This document shows, one piece after another, positions 37,361 through 48,403 of a stretch of DNA of 64,000 nt. How positions within the stretch are numbered: the first letter of the stretch is position 1; each line of letters begins with the position of its first letter. Source of the DNA: Metallyticus violacea (lineage: Eukaryota; Arthropoda; Insecta; Mantodea; Metallyticidae); NCBI GenBank assembly GCA_030762175.1, contig CM060838.1, positions 20,355,001 to 20,419,000 on the forward strand, written 5' to 3'. The notes beneath the pieces are model-generated. The model saw only the letters and a program-made list of their open reading frames with translations. It did not search any database and had not been told where the DNA came from. The translations under genes were made by a program, and so were the position numbers.

Positions 37361-40300
37361 ACTCTGTAATTTATTACTTATGCATATTGAATTTATTTTA
37401 TTTCAATATTTGAATTGAAGTAATGTAATTTAATGTTTTATTTAAAATAATGAATCTTTTATTTCTTATTATATTCTCAAAGACGTTAACAAAATGTATA
37501 AAGAAAAATTATGGTTTGCCCCCTCCTATTTTTTTTTTCTCCTCCTCTCCTACAAGCAAGAAAGTAAGCATAGATTTGAAACACAAGATAAAATGTGTAT
37601 AAATATCACTTTTCCGAGGTATTTGGCCTTGACTTTGAACCGCATCAGAGATGGAATATATTTCAATCGTGAAGACTGGAAGGCATGACGTCACTGCCGG
37701 TCGGTAAGCATGCGTGATAGGGTGCGACTCTGCGTGTTCGCACGATCTTACAAGCCGGTCACGATGATCCTATGCTGCATTTTTGCGTGACTTTTTTTTT
37801 TTTTTTTCGCAAAATGACATGCGGCTGTACAAACAGCCTCACCCAGTAATGTTTCAAACCAACACAGAACTGTCTGTATTCTTAGACGTGTTCTCTAATG
37901 TTTATTATACATCCATCCGATATAGTTTCAATCGCACGTAAAATCACCAAATGCACGGAGATAACTGATAAATTCACTAGCGTAGCGAGCTTAGCAAAGA
38001 AGCTCAGAACGTTGAATGATATTTGTAATGAATATTTCACGAATAAAATTATAAAAACGTTATACATTCTGGAAATTCACTCACAAAATATTAATAAATG
38101 TATAGAATCTTTAAGATGACATATGAATACCTACCTACTCATAAATTGTGTACGGTTTAGACTAAAGTTGATTACTACAATTCGATTTACTCACTAATGT
38201 CAACTGAGAAAAACAAAATAAATATTTAACAATGCTGATTGTGTGTATTGCGCTTTCAGTATTATGGAAATACACTTTCATAATTCCAGTTAGTGCAGTA
38301 TATGATATGAGAATACATCCATTTATATTTTTCCCCCTTCACTATTTTGTGGTACAATTGTTTATTGCTACGATTCTTGTTCACGTATGTTTGGAAAAAC
38401 AGAGTTGGCGACACTGAGAAGAAAAGTGCATGTCCCTGCCGTAAAAATTGAGAGAACAATTATGAAATATTGATACGTGGCTGTGATTGGTTGAAATTCA
38501 CATGTTTCATTGGTAGAAATTATAATTAAGTGAAATAGGTGTAATTAATCAATACAACTATAATGTTTGCTATTTGAACTTAATTTGCAAATTATTCTAC
38601 ATGCTTAATTTGTTATTCTTTGAGGTACATTTTTAGTGTTTGATTATTTTCGTTTATATTTCTGTAGTTTGTTATTAAATAGATCAATATTGAATACTGT
38701 AATTCGTCGAAAGTTCATAATACTTATCTTTAAATTAAACTTAGAATTTCAAGGAAAAAAACATAAATAAGTTTGTACTGTATGTGAAAACACTAGTTGT
38801 TTCACTCCTTCCTTTACAAATTGAAAGAAATATACTCTGAACTTAAGGGAAACATTAAAGGGAAGGGAGGTCAAAATAATATTATGTTTTTGTACAGTTT
38901 TTATATTTGAAATGTTCGGTTTATTTTGATATGATTTTCATTAATGTTCCTTGGTTATAAGTAATTTAATAAAATTTTAATTATGTCACTGCAGAAGCAT
39001 TTTTTTTAAATTTTGCAAGCACTTGTTCAGTTAAAATTCTATATCTCGGAACTACATTCTCTAAAAGGCTGCGGTTTGTCTTGAATGATGGAAAAAGTTG
39101 CATTTCATAAATTGGCAGCGTTTGTTTCCATGACATCATTCTTTGTTGTTTTACAGAGATGGAGGGTTTTAGCTGGTGTTTCCCTCAAAAAGTTGGTTTT
39201 TCTGTAAAAACATTTTTTGTCTGCAATTATTGAAAAATTATGTTTTTGCATAAGTTTTCCATTTTTTAGGATCAGTATTGAAAATTTTACCACTTATTCG
39301 TGATATTGTTGTAATGATGTGGATCTCTTATGGTAGAGTTAGGACAAAATGTGACAACGTAAAAAAATAAAATGGGGAAAAATTACAAAAAAAGCAAAAC
39401 ATTTAAAATAATTTATATTGTGCTTCAGAAGTATGGTGTAGTAGTGAAAAAAAATCAGCAAATTTTAATTGTGTGCATCTGTATGCCATAAAATTTTCAT
39501 TTCATTAGTTTTAAGAGTCCTTGAGAAAATGGTAGGCATTTCACACTACCCTTAACATAATTTTTTGTACAGTTTTTTTTTTTTCCTAGAATAGTACTGA
39601 ATTTATTTCACTCGTCATCAAGAAGACATTGCAGCGTTTGCAATGGATATAAAAATATCGATAAATAAATAAACCAGGCTTATTTCTTGAGGCAAAGACG
39701 CAATTCAATAGAAAGGTATATGATTGAAAATCAGCGGGTTGTCATACAAAATGGAATATATGTTCACGATATAACCAACAAAAATAAATAAATTATGGCC
39801 GCAGAATTGTAAACAAACTGCAGTGACAGCTAAGATTTATTTGAGAAAAGAAGAGGTTCCCACGTGACGGATGATGAGAATAAGACACGTTCCTGCAGTA
39901 TTAATAAGATTGATCCTTTGCGGAAAGGCTACCGTAACGAGCAACTGGGACCCGGAATGATCTGCCGTCATCATCTCGCCAAACACGTTCTGTCCCTCCC
40001 GGCGAACAAGAATCCGTCGCAGGACAACGAACCTAGATCATACACATACCCAACACGTTTTCCGAAAGAAATTATTTACCGAAGGGTCTGTACTGAAATA
40101 AAAAATAACGGAAGAGACAGTGATCTAGGCTCATATAAAATTACAAATATAACAGTAAAAGGAAATTTTCAACACAAAATCTGTGGCATAAATTACACGT
40201 ATAAACAAAATGATAGAAACTACCATTCACATGCACCAGAAAAAGTAGGAGGAAATCGTGAAAACAGCAAAACAGAATAAATTAAACTGGTCCACTACGG

Positions 40301-40469
40301 TGATAAAATATTTAGGCATCAGCTTGCCTACTATGAAGGACGCCGAAATAAAGTAAATGTGGACCAATTTCAGGAGACGATTCCCGACAGGGAATGAACA
40401 ATAAACCCCTATGTTCGAAAATTTACAGAATCATTGCAAAATGTATAGATGTGTGGTAATTAAAATGCG
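37361..40469. other. Non-coding stretch
   Basis: No gene recognised. A plus-strand frame at 37898-38119 (SLAKKLRTLNDICNEYF and so on) and a 138-codon frame at 39864-40280 are open but match nothing I know. A poly(T) run lies at 37790-37807. Confidence 0.45.
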
Positions 40470-40660
40470 GTATATTGCAAAACTTCAGGAAATGTTCGAA
40501 GTGACTGCCATGCGCCTGAATGCACGCATCCACACGATGCATCATGAAATGCCGCACCCGTTCCAACGTTCCCTCTTGTACACGAAGAGCAGCGAAGACT
40601 CTGTTAAAGTTTTGTTGCAAGTGTCTGCAGATCAGGTACTGGGTCAGCACATTTGACGTC
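40470..40660 (-). pseudogene. IS630/Tc1-type transposase C-terminal relic
   Basis: Minus-strand translation gives NFNRVFAALRVQEGTLERV and then MHRVDACIQAHGSHFEHFLK. This fits the C-terminal block of a family of insect Tc1/mariner-superfamily transposases (I....L.RV...f..R...Ci...G.HfEHl). The frame opens on both strands here, but only the minus-strand reading shows this block. The DDE core is absent. It lies about 150 bp from a SINE A copy. Confidence 0.55.
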
Positions 40661-40805
40661 TTTCAGATGCCCCTATCCTGTTGCTCTAGTTACGCTGTTT
40701 CTGTACTGTTGTTTCATTCGCTTTTGTTCGTTTCCCTGAAGTTTGTTGGATAATACCACAATTTCCTTACAATGCTTTCTTTTTTTCAAATTTCAGAGAA
40801 ATTTT

Positions 40806-41107
40806 GTTTGTTTGATTTGGTTTATTTATGAACGCTCTTTAACAACTCAGGTCATCAGCGTCTCATGCAGTTCAGGGTGTGAAACGGCCGACAAATTTTG
40901 CTCAGAGGCCTCTTCTTTCAGGGCTTGAGGTTCTTTATCGTGCCGTAAATGTACGACACGGGACCCACGGCTTTACTTCCCTTACGAAGGAAGCCATAAT
41001 TAGGATATTTTTCGCCCGAAAAAAAAATCCATCATCCTGGCCGGGTTTGAATCCGCGATTTTGGTTTAGAAAGCAAGTTGGTTACCTCTACACCAGCAGG
41101 ATCGACC
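40806..41107 (-). mobile_element. SINE family A, full-length copy
   Basis: Complete copy on the minus strand. The 3' end is the complement of GTTAAAGAGCGTTCATAAATA; then come GCGTCTCATGCAGTTCAGGG, GTGAAACGGCCGACAAATTT, TGCTCAGAGGCCTC and GTGCCGTAAATGTACGACAC. The head's B box appears as the complement of CCGGGTTTGAATCC, and the start as the complement of CTACACCAGCAGGATCGACC. It is more diverged than the copies at 22.6 and 46.4 kb. The head has several changes that break acceptor pairing. Confidence 0.9.
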
Positions 41108-44099
41108 AGAGAAAAATGAATAGTGATGATCTCGATCTCGAATTTGAAATAAATTCTTAAGTGTACTAAAATTTCAATAAAGATAAAATACTCATAAAAT
41201 ATCTCAAACAAATTTGTCATTATCATATCAAACAGTTAATGCCAGACCTTTAAAGAAAATAGTGGAAAATCTACATGGCATAACCAATAGATTAGGTTCT
41301 GCTATATTGATAGCAAATCTGCTTTAAAAATATTAGGATTTTTTAAAATGATTTTATTACTAAGATCCTGTTGACTATGAAAAAAAAAATCGATGTGTTG
41401 AATGTTATACTGTAAGGTAACAGAGAAGCAACCATTTGGTAAATTTAAATAACTATTTAAGATCATCTAATGAAATATTTTCCTATACCTGCATTTCAGA
41501 ATGACAGAACTATGTTAATTTAATGAAACTGTAAATTTCACTGATTACATTTTATATATACTTCTGTCTTCATATTTGGATATCACTGACAGTTCCAGCT
41601 TCCACATCTTGTAATATAATCGTTTACGAGGCAAGAAACATGATTTTATTCTTAACGCCTCTGAAGAAGCAATTTAAAATTATGTCAAATATTCAAATAT
41701 CAGCCGACAATAGTTTTCGGCTCTTAGCAATGTAAATATATCAAACCAGCGGAAAATCTACACTGGTCATTCTATCCTACTGAACGATTGGAGTTTCCTT
41801 TCAGCATATAAAACCTTCAGCGAGATTAAAATAAGCGTATAATTGCTCATAGCTTTTCTATATCATTCGTTGGTCAAACTATTTTTTGTATCTCCGATGA
41901 TAAAATAAAATAATGAGTTCAAGTGTTGGGACAAATAAATGAAATGAGTAGGTAAGATTAATAATGATAAATGAACTTTAAGTGAAGTAAGTTGTTAAAG
42001 AGAAGGCTATTATTATGATTGTAATAAATTAAGGAGAATTGAAACAATTAAGGATAATGTCCAATTTAAGAGAATTTCTGCCGAGTACTGGATACCAGTA
42101 CATACCGCTGGTAACCAGTGGTTAGTAGTAGTATAGTTGTATAGTTATGGAATAAATTTAAAGGATAGAATAGCTGGCTACCAGCTATAATTCTAATATT
42201 GTTAAATTGTTAATTTGGTAGTTTTGTAGATTTTGGAAGATTAATTTGGGAAGTAGTTAAGTAAATTTATATTTTTTTTCAATTAATTATTTTGTTTTTG
42301 TTTACTGTTTTACTATATTATTTTAATCTAGTTATTAGGAAAACCTGTAAAATAATGTATTAAAATATTATTGAATTGTATGGTAATAATAATAATAATA
42401 ATAATAACAATAATAAATGGAAATTTTGATATACACGCCCTGGTTTAGGAAACCAGGTATCAGGGTAGCGTATACAGATTTTATTTTATTTTATATTTTA
42501 TTTTTTTATCTCCGATGATATTGATATTATAAATATACATTATTTGAAAACAAAAAATAAGCATTTTCCTACCAATAAATGTTGTTGTTTCATATCTCTA
42601 TTACATATCTCTATTTCACATATTAATGGAATTCTGCTAATACACTTATATGATTTTACATAACGTAATAACTTCTTACAAAAAGTACTATTAAAAGTTG
42701 ATACCAGTAGATAAAACTATAAAAGAATATTTATTATAGTAGAGTATAAATTTAGCGAAAAAGATGCCCGAGGATATCTTAAAATGAATAATATGAAAAC
42801 AATAAGAATGAGTATATTCTAAAAATATTATTTCTAAAACAATTTCATTCATATTACGGGTTGACCTTTAGCATGAAAAGGAAGGAAAGTCAAATGCACC
42901 AGAATGCAAAACATCAAGCATGCAAAGAAGCCGTTTCCTACGTGAAGGAACGTTTACAAAATGTCCGAATGTGCTTTTGAACACAAGCTGAGAATTAAAA
43001 TGCACCTGTGAGGTGCCGAAAGTGGTGGTCCGATTCAAAAGATAAGTGAAACTGGCGTTGCTTGGCAACGAAACCGACGGTGGCCGAGGGTCTGCAATTG
43101 CTGATCGAAATTCCACGATGAATAATGAATGAGAATGATCTCTTCACGTTTGCATCTTGGAATACATTACAACTTTTCTGCAGGATCTGCCCCTTTAGGA
43201 AGGAAAGCTGTTTATATTTCGTTTGAGTGTTTATTCCAACGCTCGTGCACTGGTTTGAAAAATGATAATTTTAGAATTTTCAAAAATATGAGTAATCCTG
43301 CAGTTTTTTATTCTGTTCTTTATTCAAAACAATTTGGCCTTACCAATGCTTGCAAATCACTGTAAATTAGAAGTTTGTTATCCAGTAAAAATTAAATTAA
43401 AACAAATAATAGTGAAGACGTGACGGTATTATTATAAATGTAATAATAATAAAAGCCCAGTGTGGTCTGAATGAAAAACCATGCGAGATGGAAAACACGT
43501 GTCTTCTCCTCCAAATAAATATGTGCAAAAATCTTAAAGTTTCGTTTTTCTTAAGGTCTTGCATTACACTTACCGCTTACAAAGAGCCTGAACTTGCAAT
43601 ACAGTATGATAATATTAAATATCAATAATAACTAGTTTACATTCACAAAAAAATGCATAGTACATTATAATTGTCCAAATCTTTGTGTGAAATCTAGTGC
43701 TGTTTTCTGTTAAAAGTTTTATGTTAATAAATTGCAAAATGCTGATGGATATTTCCGTTGTTTTTATTTACAAGTGCAATAGGTAACCCAAAAAACACAC
43801 AATCTGAAAAAGATGTAGATATTTATTAACACTGAACATTGGTTGATATTAAAGCAGTATTAAGTAACAAAAGTGCCAACAATTTTAGTATAGAACTGAA
43901 ATGTACGTGTGTATTGTATTGATATTAGGTTGCATCATAAGACATGTCTTTTAATGGTTTTATTTTCTTTGTCGATGTTATTTACGGGTGCCGTAGTTAT
44001 TATTGCGTATACTGAAAGCACTGTCAGTCGTTAGTTGTTGATACATAATCATAATATTGAGGTAACAATGTTTGAGACCACAGTCTTGCAAAACAATAT
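41108..44099. other. Non-coding stretch with hairpins and a microsatellite
   Basis: No gene recognised. It contains four CTGG...CCAG palindromes between 42086 and 42457 and an AAT repeat at 42384-42416. A minus-strand frame at 42868-43116 and a plus-strand frame at 43129-43365 are GC-richer but unrecognised. Confidence 0.45.
42384..42416 (+). repeat. (AAT)n microsatellite
   Basis: About ten AAT units with one AAC variant. Confidence 0.9.
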
Positions 44100-45870
44100 T
44101 TATAAAGATGCTGCCAAGGCTTGAATAATATGTGAAATAGAGTGAGATTCCGTCGTTGCAATAATGCAGAAGAAAACACAAGTCCTGGAAGTACTAAGAT
44201 GTGGGATATTTAGAATACAAGCAGATTTTTGGAAGGAAATCCGCTAAAACGTACTCGTAAGCTATCAGAAGAACTTGGTACATCAAAAGATACAGGAAGT
44301 GCAAAACTAGCGAATAATGCAACATACACATTTTGCACTGCATTTCAAAAACTTTAAGGCTATCAGTATGAAATTTTTATAAGATATTAATAATACTTAA
44401 CTAAAAATGCTATGTAAATTTTAACTCTCTAATCAACATTAAAAGTTTTTAAAAAACAATAAAAACTTTTTTTTCGGTAACTTAAAATTTTGACATAGTG
44501 TACATTTTTATCAGGATTGGCTGGACCAAACTTGTTCAAAATTTATACGCACATAATGCATGCAAATGTGCAGTGTGGTAACTACAATTATTTAAATATC
44601 ACTATTAGTTGATAAAAATCTATACCAATAAAAAATTAAAAATATTTGTATTTATTATCAAATTCTGAAAATTAATTTCTTTTCAAGCAACAAGCATAGA
44701 TATATGATTCTATTTCCCAGGATAGCATGATGTCTACTGTTTAAGTATAAAAATATCCAATTCCATCAATAGTTTATAAGAAAAATGCATTATATGTTAC
44801 AATGTTTTCAGTTTTTAACAATATTTCATTTTGGTTTAAATTTTTTTAAAAAAAATACAGTATTAAAATTTACAGAGTATCGTTAATTACGTTAACTTAA
44901 TATCTATCAAAAATGTCATATTGATAGTTTTAAAATTTTCCGAAATAGTGTAAAATGTATACTGTTGCATTATTTGCTAAATTAACACTTCTGATTGTCT
45001 TTAGACACTTAAAAATCATACAGAAGCTGTAGACGTGTATCTCATGAATTGAAACCCAAACAGACCCAACGCAGAGCGGATATCTGTCTTCAGCTTATAG
45101 CAAATTTCATGAATAAGGTTAGTGCAAGTTGGGTGCCTAGACTTCTTTCTTCAGTCCGAAAGCAGCAACGAGTCATCTGTTGTCAGGCATTTTTGGAGCT
45201 CTGTCGTGATAACGATAGAGAAGTTCTGCAAACCATTGTTACAGGAGATGAAATTAAGATCCTGTATAATGATCCCATGTCCAAAAGAGAATCAATGGAG
45301 TGAGTGGCCGTAAATCTGGCGAAACACCGCCTCTAAAGGCCAAGGTCACTCAGTCAACCGAAGATCATGGCCACAATCTTTTGGAACTGTAAAGGAATAC
45401 TCTTCATTGACTTCAAGGAGAGGAACACCACAGTAAATGGGGAGTACTATGCTGGCCTACTGCACAGACTACGTGCTTCCATCAAAGAGGAAAGCTGAGT
45501 GGTGGGTGTGGGTGTGCGCCTTCTTCCCGACAACACGCCTGTGCACAGAGTTCTTGTTGCAAAGGAAGCCGTGAAGAAATGTGGCTTCAAGGAGATCGAC
45601 CATCCACCCTACAGCACAGATCTAGCTCCCAGTGACTATTTCCTCTTCTCAAAACTCAAGAAGGGCCTTGGAGGAAAGAAATTTAAGTGTGACGAAGAAG
45701 TGATGGATGCTGTTTGTGCCCATTGTGCAGACAAGACATCTGACTATTTTTTGAGGGGGGTGGGAATTAAAATGCTAATTCAAAAATGTGAGAAATGTAT
45801 TGTAATAAAGTGAAATATAGTTTTTGTATTGAATGGTTAGGCCGGAAACTTACGGAACTACCTTCATAAT
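44100..45870 (+). pseudogene. Mariner transposase pseudogene, split by a MITE
   Basis: A decayed mariner element. The N-terminal part (about 44225-44300) encodes GNPLKRTRKLSEELGTSKDT, the second helix-turn-helix (NP.kSTR.la.elg.s..t). After a 668-bp insertion, coding resumes near 45005 with KSYRSCRRVSHELKPKQTQRR, the family's linker ending in HEL. Then IVTGDE (first catalytic Asp), MATIFWNCKGILFIDF with NTTVNGEYYAGLLHRL, and LLPDNTPVHR to HPPYSTDLAPSDYFLF. Exactly 34 residues separate the second and third Asp: DD34D. A frameshift after 45300 and an in-frame TGA near 45496 inactivate it. The end near 45838-45870 (GGCCGGAAACTTACGGAACT) is terminus-like, but I could not find its inverted partner upstream. 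Confidence 0.85.
44310..44977 (+). mobile_element. MITE-like element with long inverted repeats, nested in the mariner
   Basis: A 668-bp insertion bounded by TA on both sides (44308-44309 and 44978-44979). The left end GCGAATAATGCAACATACAC matches the reverse complement of the right end, GCAAATAATGCAACAGTATA. Similarity between the arms continues inward for about 80 bases or more (CTATCAGTATGA against CTATCAATATGA, AGATATTAA in both). The interior is very AT-rich and has no coding frame. TA duplication plus inverted repeats fits a non-autonomous Tc1/mariner-type element. It separates the HTH part from the catalytic part of the host mariner. Confidence 0.7.
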
Positions 45871-46437
45871 TACACTGTATTAGATTAGGGAAAACATTCG
45901 TAAAGAACTAAAAATGTTAAAAATACTTAACAAGAAGCAGCAGTGCTAAGGTAGAATGGATGCTTTCCTATGTGCTAACCCACAGATCTATAATTCTGCA
46001 CCTGACCCCAGCTGAACTACTGCACTAATGAAAATTAAAGGCACCTCCGGGGTTTGAAGCATAGATATTTGATGAAAAGGGACAGTAGCTTCTCGATTAG
46101 CCCTAGAGCAGCAGAATAGCAGCCGTGGGCGATTCTACATTAATCAAAGCCAGTGTTAATCCTGCTTTATCTCACTGTTGAGAGCAAAGCGGGTAAGCAT
46201 TACGTTTCAGGACCAGGTCTGTGTTGCATTGATGAAATTAAATGAAATTTAACGTTCTGAAAGAAAAGGGAAGATAGCAGTTGGTTATTATGGGTTATAA
46301 AATGCATAATTTAACATTTCTAAGTTATACATGTGGCTATTTCTTTTCATATTTCTGTTATACTCATCACTTTAACAAAATTAGTTTTGGTTTGAGAAAA
46401 TTGGTTCGATTTTAAAATACTTCTACAATAGTTGGAC
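45871..46437. other. Unassigned stretch
   Basis: No gene or repeat recognised. Confidence 0.5.
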
Positions 46438-46450
46438 ACCGCCACGGGTG
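46438..46450 (+). repeat. Left target-site duplication, made of SINE B sequence
   Basis: ACCGCCACGGGTG, identical to 46746-46758, where it is the first part of SINE B. Confidence 0.9.
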
Positions 46451-46745
46451 TCGGTCCTGGTGGTGTAGTGGTTACCATACTTGCCTCCTAAACCCAAGAT
46501 CGCGGGCTCGAACCCGGCCAGGACTGATGGATTTTTTCGGGCGTAAAAATCCTAAGTATGGCTTCCTTCGGAAGGGAAGTAAAGCCGTGGGTCCCGTGTC
46601 GTACATTTACGGCACGAAAAAGAACCTCAAGCCTGAAAAACAGGACTCTGAGCAAAATTTGTCGGCCGTTTCACGCCCTGAGTTGAATGGGACGCTGATG
46701 ACCTGAGCTGTTAAAGAGCGTCCATAAATAAATCAATAAAAAAAA
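46451..46745 (+). mobile_element. SINE family A, intact copy inserted into a SINE B
   Basis: The best-preserved family A copy. The head has GGTCCTG and CAGGACT able to form a 7-bp stem with one G-U, A box TGGTGTAGTGG, the loop string CTCCTAA and B box GGCTCGAACCC. The body is complete to CGTCCATAAATAAATCAATA and an A-run. Perfect 13-bp duplications flank it, and the right one forms the start of a SINE B, so this element landed within an existing SINE B. Order of events: B first, then A. Confidence 0.95.
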
Positions 46746-46746
46746 A

Positions 46747-47025
46747 CCGCCACGGGTGGCCGAGGTGGTTGAGCAGCGGGCTCGTGAACGGCAGGTCTGG
46801 AGTTCGAATCCCGCTAGGACTATCCTCCCTGACTGAGGTTTTTATTTTCAGGTTTACCTCAGTTCTCATAAATGGCAAATACCGGGGAGGTTACCCTAAA
46901 CTTAGGCCTGGAACGTTTCCTTCCTTAAAAAAATATCCTTTACCAATTTATCATTTCATTTCATGTATCATCAGTGTTCACCGCCTGTGGTGCCTCAGTA
47001 GTAAAACCGGGCGTTAAACACTGTT
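46747..47025 (+). mobile_element. SINE family B, complete copy
   Basis: Starts CCGCCACGGGTGGCCGAGG, with TGGCCGAGGTGGTTGAGCAG as the A-box region and GAGTTCGAATCCCGC as the B box. The body has CTCCCTGACTGAGG, CTCATAAATGGCAAATACCG, TTACCCTAAACTTAGGCCTG and CCTGTGGTGCCTCAG. The end is GGGCGTTAAACACTGTT. The head resembles a Ser/Leu-type tRNA (TGGCCGAG.GGTTaAGGcg). It is interrupted at its 5' end only by the duplicated target of the SINE A insertion. Confidence 0.95.
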
Positions 47026-47295
47026 CAAACAAAAATAGTTGAACAATGTCGTGATTAATAATAAGATTAATAATAATTAATGGACAGAAGTAAACATATT
47101 AAGAATCCTTCGGTTAATGTTGTTTTCGCTTAAAAATCACATATTTCTTCAATAATAAGTACAAAGAAATTGTTTCCTATTTTTACTATCTAAAGACGTA
47201 CAAATCTCAGTTTCAAATGCTTTAAAAAATGTCTCAAAATATTCTCTTCCTACATAGGGGAGTTTGGATTATATCACCTCTCTCTTTTCAACAAA
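47026..47295. other. Short AT-rich spacer
   Basis: Nothing recognised. Confidence 0.5.
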
Positions 47296-48045
47296 CAGAG
47301 GGTGCCAAAAATGTGTACACACTTCAAGCAAAGAAAAAACTGTGTTCACATAATAAAATTGATTTCACACAAACCGAAAATGATGAGCACTAATCATCTT
47401 AGACGTTTACAGTTACAACAGTTGCTCAAAATGCCCACCATCGGCGTCGATACACTTCTGAGTACGTTGAACTACTGATTAAGCAACCTGTCTTCAGCAA
47501 TTGCAGCACATGCCGTTTCAATTTCTTCCCGAAGTGCTGTCAGTGTAGCTGGTTTTCTACGTTATACAACATCCTTAAGAGTTCCCTATAGGTAGAAGTG
47601 CAACGGCGGTTCTGTTCTGTACACACGTCTCCATTGCCTTTGAACTTCAACAACATTCTCGGTTTTCCAGTACCCTTCAAAATTACTTTCCGCTGTTCAA
47701 ACGATAATCTTGGCTTCATTTTGTAGTATCAACGCTAGCATAAACGTAATGTCAGGCCACATCTGTTTACAGAACATCATACGATAATCTTGGCTCTATT
47801 TTGTTGTAGCAACGCTATCATAATGTAATGCAAGTCACATCTGTTTACAGAACATCATACGACAATCTTGACTTCATTTGTTCATTGTTGATTTACCTGT
47901 CACGTAGCAACGCTATCATAATGTATGTGAGTCACATCTGTTTACAGAACATCATACTACACATTCTGTTGTTTTTCGGTCAACCTTGAAATATATTAAA
48001 TAGATATCTACTGTGAAAGTGTATATACATTTTTGGTACCCTCTG
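47296..48045 (-). mobile_element. Internally deleted Tc1/mariner-superfamily element with TIRs
   Basis: A 750-bp element. The left end CAGAGGGTGCCAAAAATGTG and the reverse complement of the right end, CAGAGGGTACCAAAAATGTA, form terminal inverted repeats of about 25 bases; TA follows the right end. The minus strand starts a transposase (MKPRLSFEQRKVILK, then in a shifted frame YWKTENVVEVQRQWRRVY, the helix-turn-helix W.tENv.eVqr.wr pattern). It then jumps to the C-terminus (KPATLTALREEIETACAAIA, the L..LR..Ie.AcaaI pattern), so the catalytic core is deleted. Upstream of the ATG (47700-47990 on plus) an 80-105-bp unit is repeated three times. It could only move with transposase supplied in trans. 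Confidence 0.8.
47725..47965 (+). repeat. Three tandem copies of a subterminal unit
   Basis: Units share GTAGCAACGCTATCATAATG and CACATCTGTTTACAGAACAT followed by CATACGA, starting near 47730, 47806 and 47907. The second unit carries about 25 extra bases. They lie in the 5' leader of the internally deleted transposon. Confidence 0.8.
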
Positions 48046-48248
48046 TATATTATGTATTCTTTTCTTGCAATTCAGAATATTCTTGCAGCTTCTTTGCAAA
48101 CATGTAGAATTCGACAGAATCATTTAATACCTTCAGAAATACAATCTTTCAAATCTGTCCACATTATTGCTTCCTTCGGGCTGATGCAGTAATATCTTAA
48201 ACTGAATATTGACCTAGTTCGCTTTGTTGCTATCCACTGTCTAAGTTA

Positions 48249-48403
48249 ATGAGGAATTCCATTTTTTTTAATCTATAGGCATATTTTTATAACCCCAGTT
48301 TATAGAAGGAACACAGCAGTGTTATCTTATTGTCCATCTTAAACTCTCGAGCATTAATTAGATAAATTTTGATTTAAATAACCATTGCCATTACAGTTAT
48401 AGA
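48249..48403 (+). repeat. Unclassified dispersed repeat H (copy 1)
   Basis: About 155 bp shared with 54207-54373. The core strings are TATAGGCATATTTTTATAAC, CCCAGTTTATAGAAGGA, ACACAGCAGT and AATAACCATTGCCATTACAG. No tRNA box or coding frame is seen. Confidence 0.75.

Noticed and set aside
37898..38119. Possible insect chemoreceptor (gustatory receptor) fragment
   Set aside because: SLAKKLRTLNDICNEYF vaguely resembles such proteins, but there is no transmembrane pattern, no signature end and no splice context.
39864..40280. 138-codon plus-strand ORF
   Set aside because: No motif, odd composition and no supporting context. It lies upstream of a transposase relic on the other strand. Most likely chance.
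40411..40656. Plus-strand ORF
   Set aside because: The opposite strand carries a recognisable transposase C-terminal block (VDACIQAHGSHFEHFL), so the plus-strand frame is its shadow.
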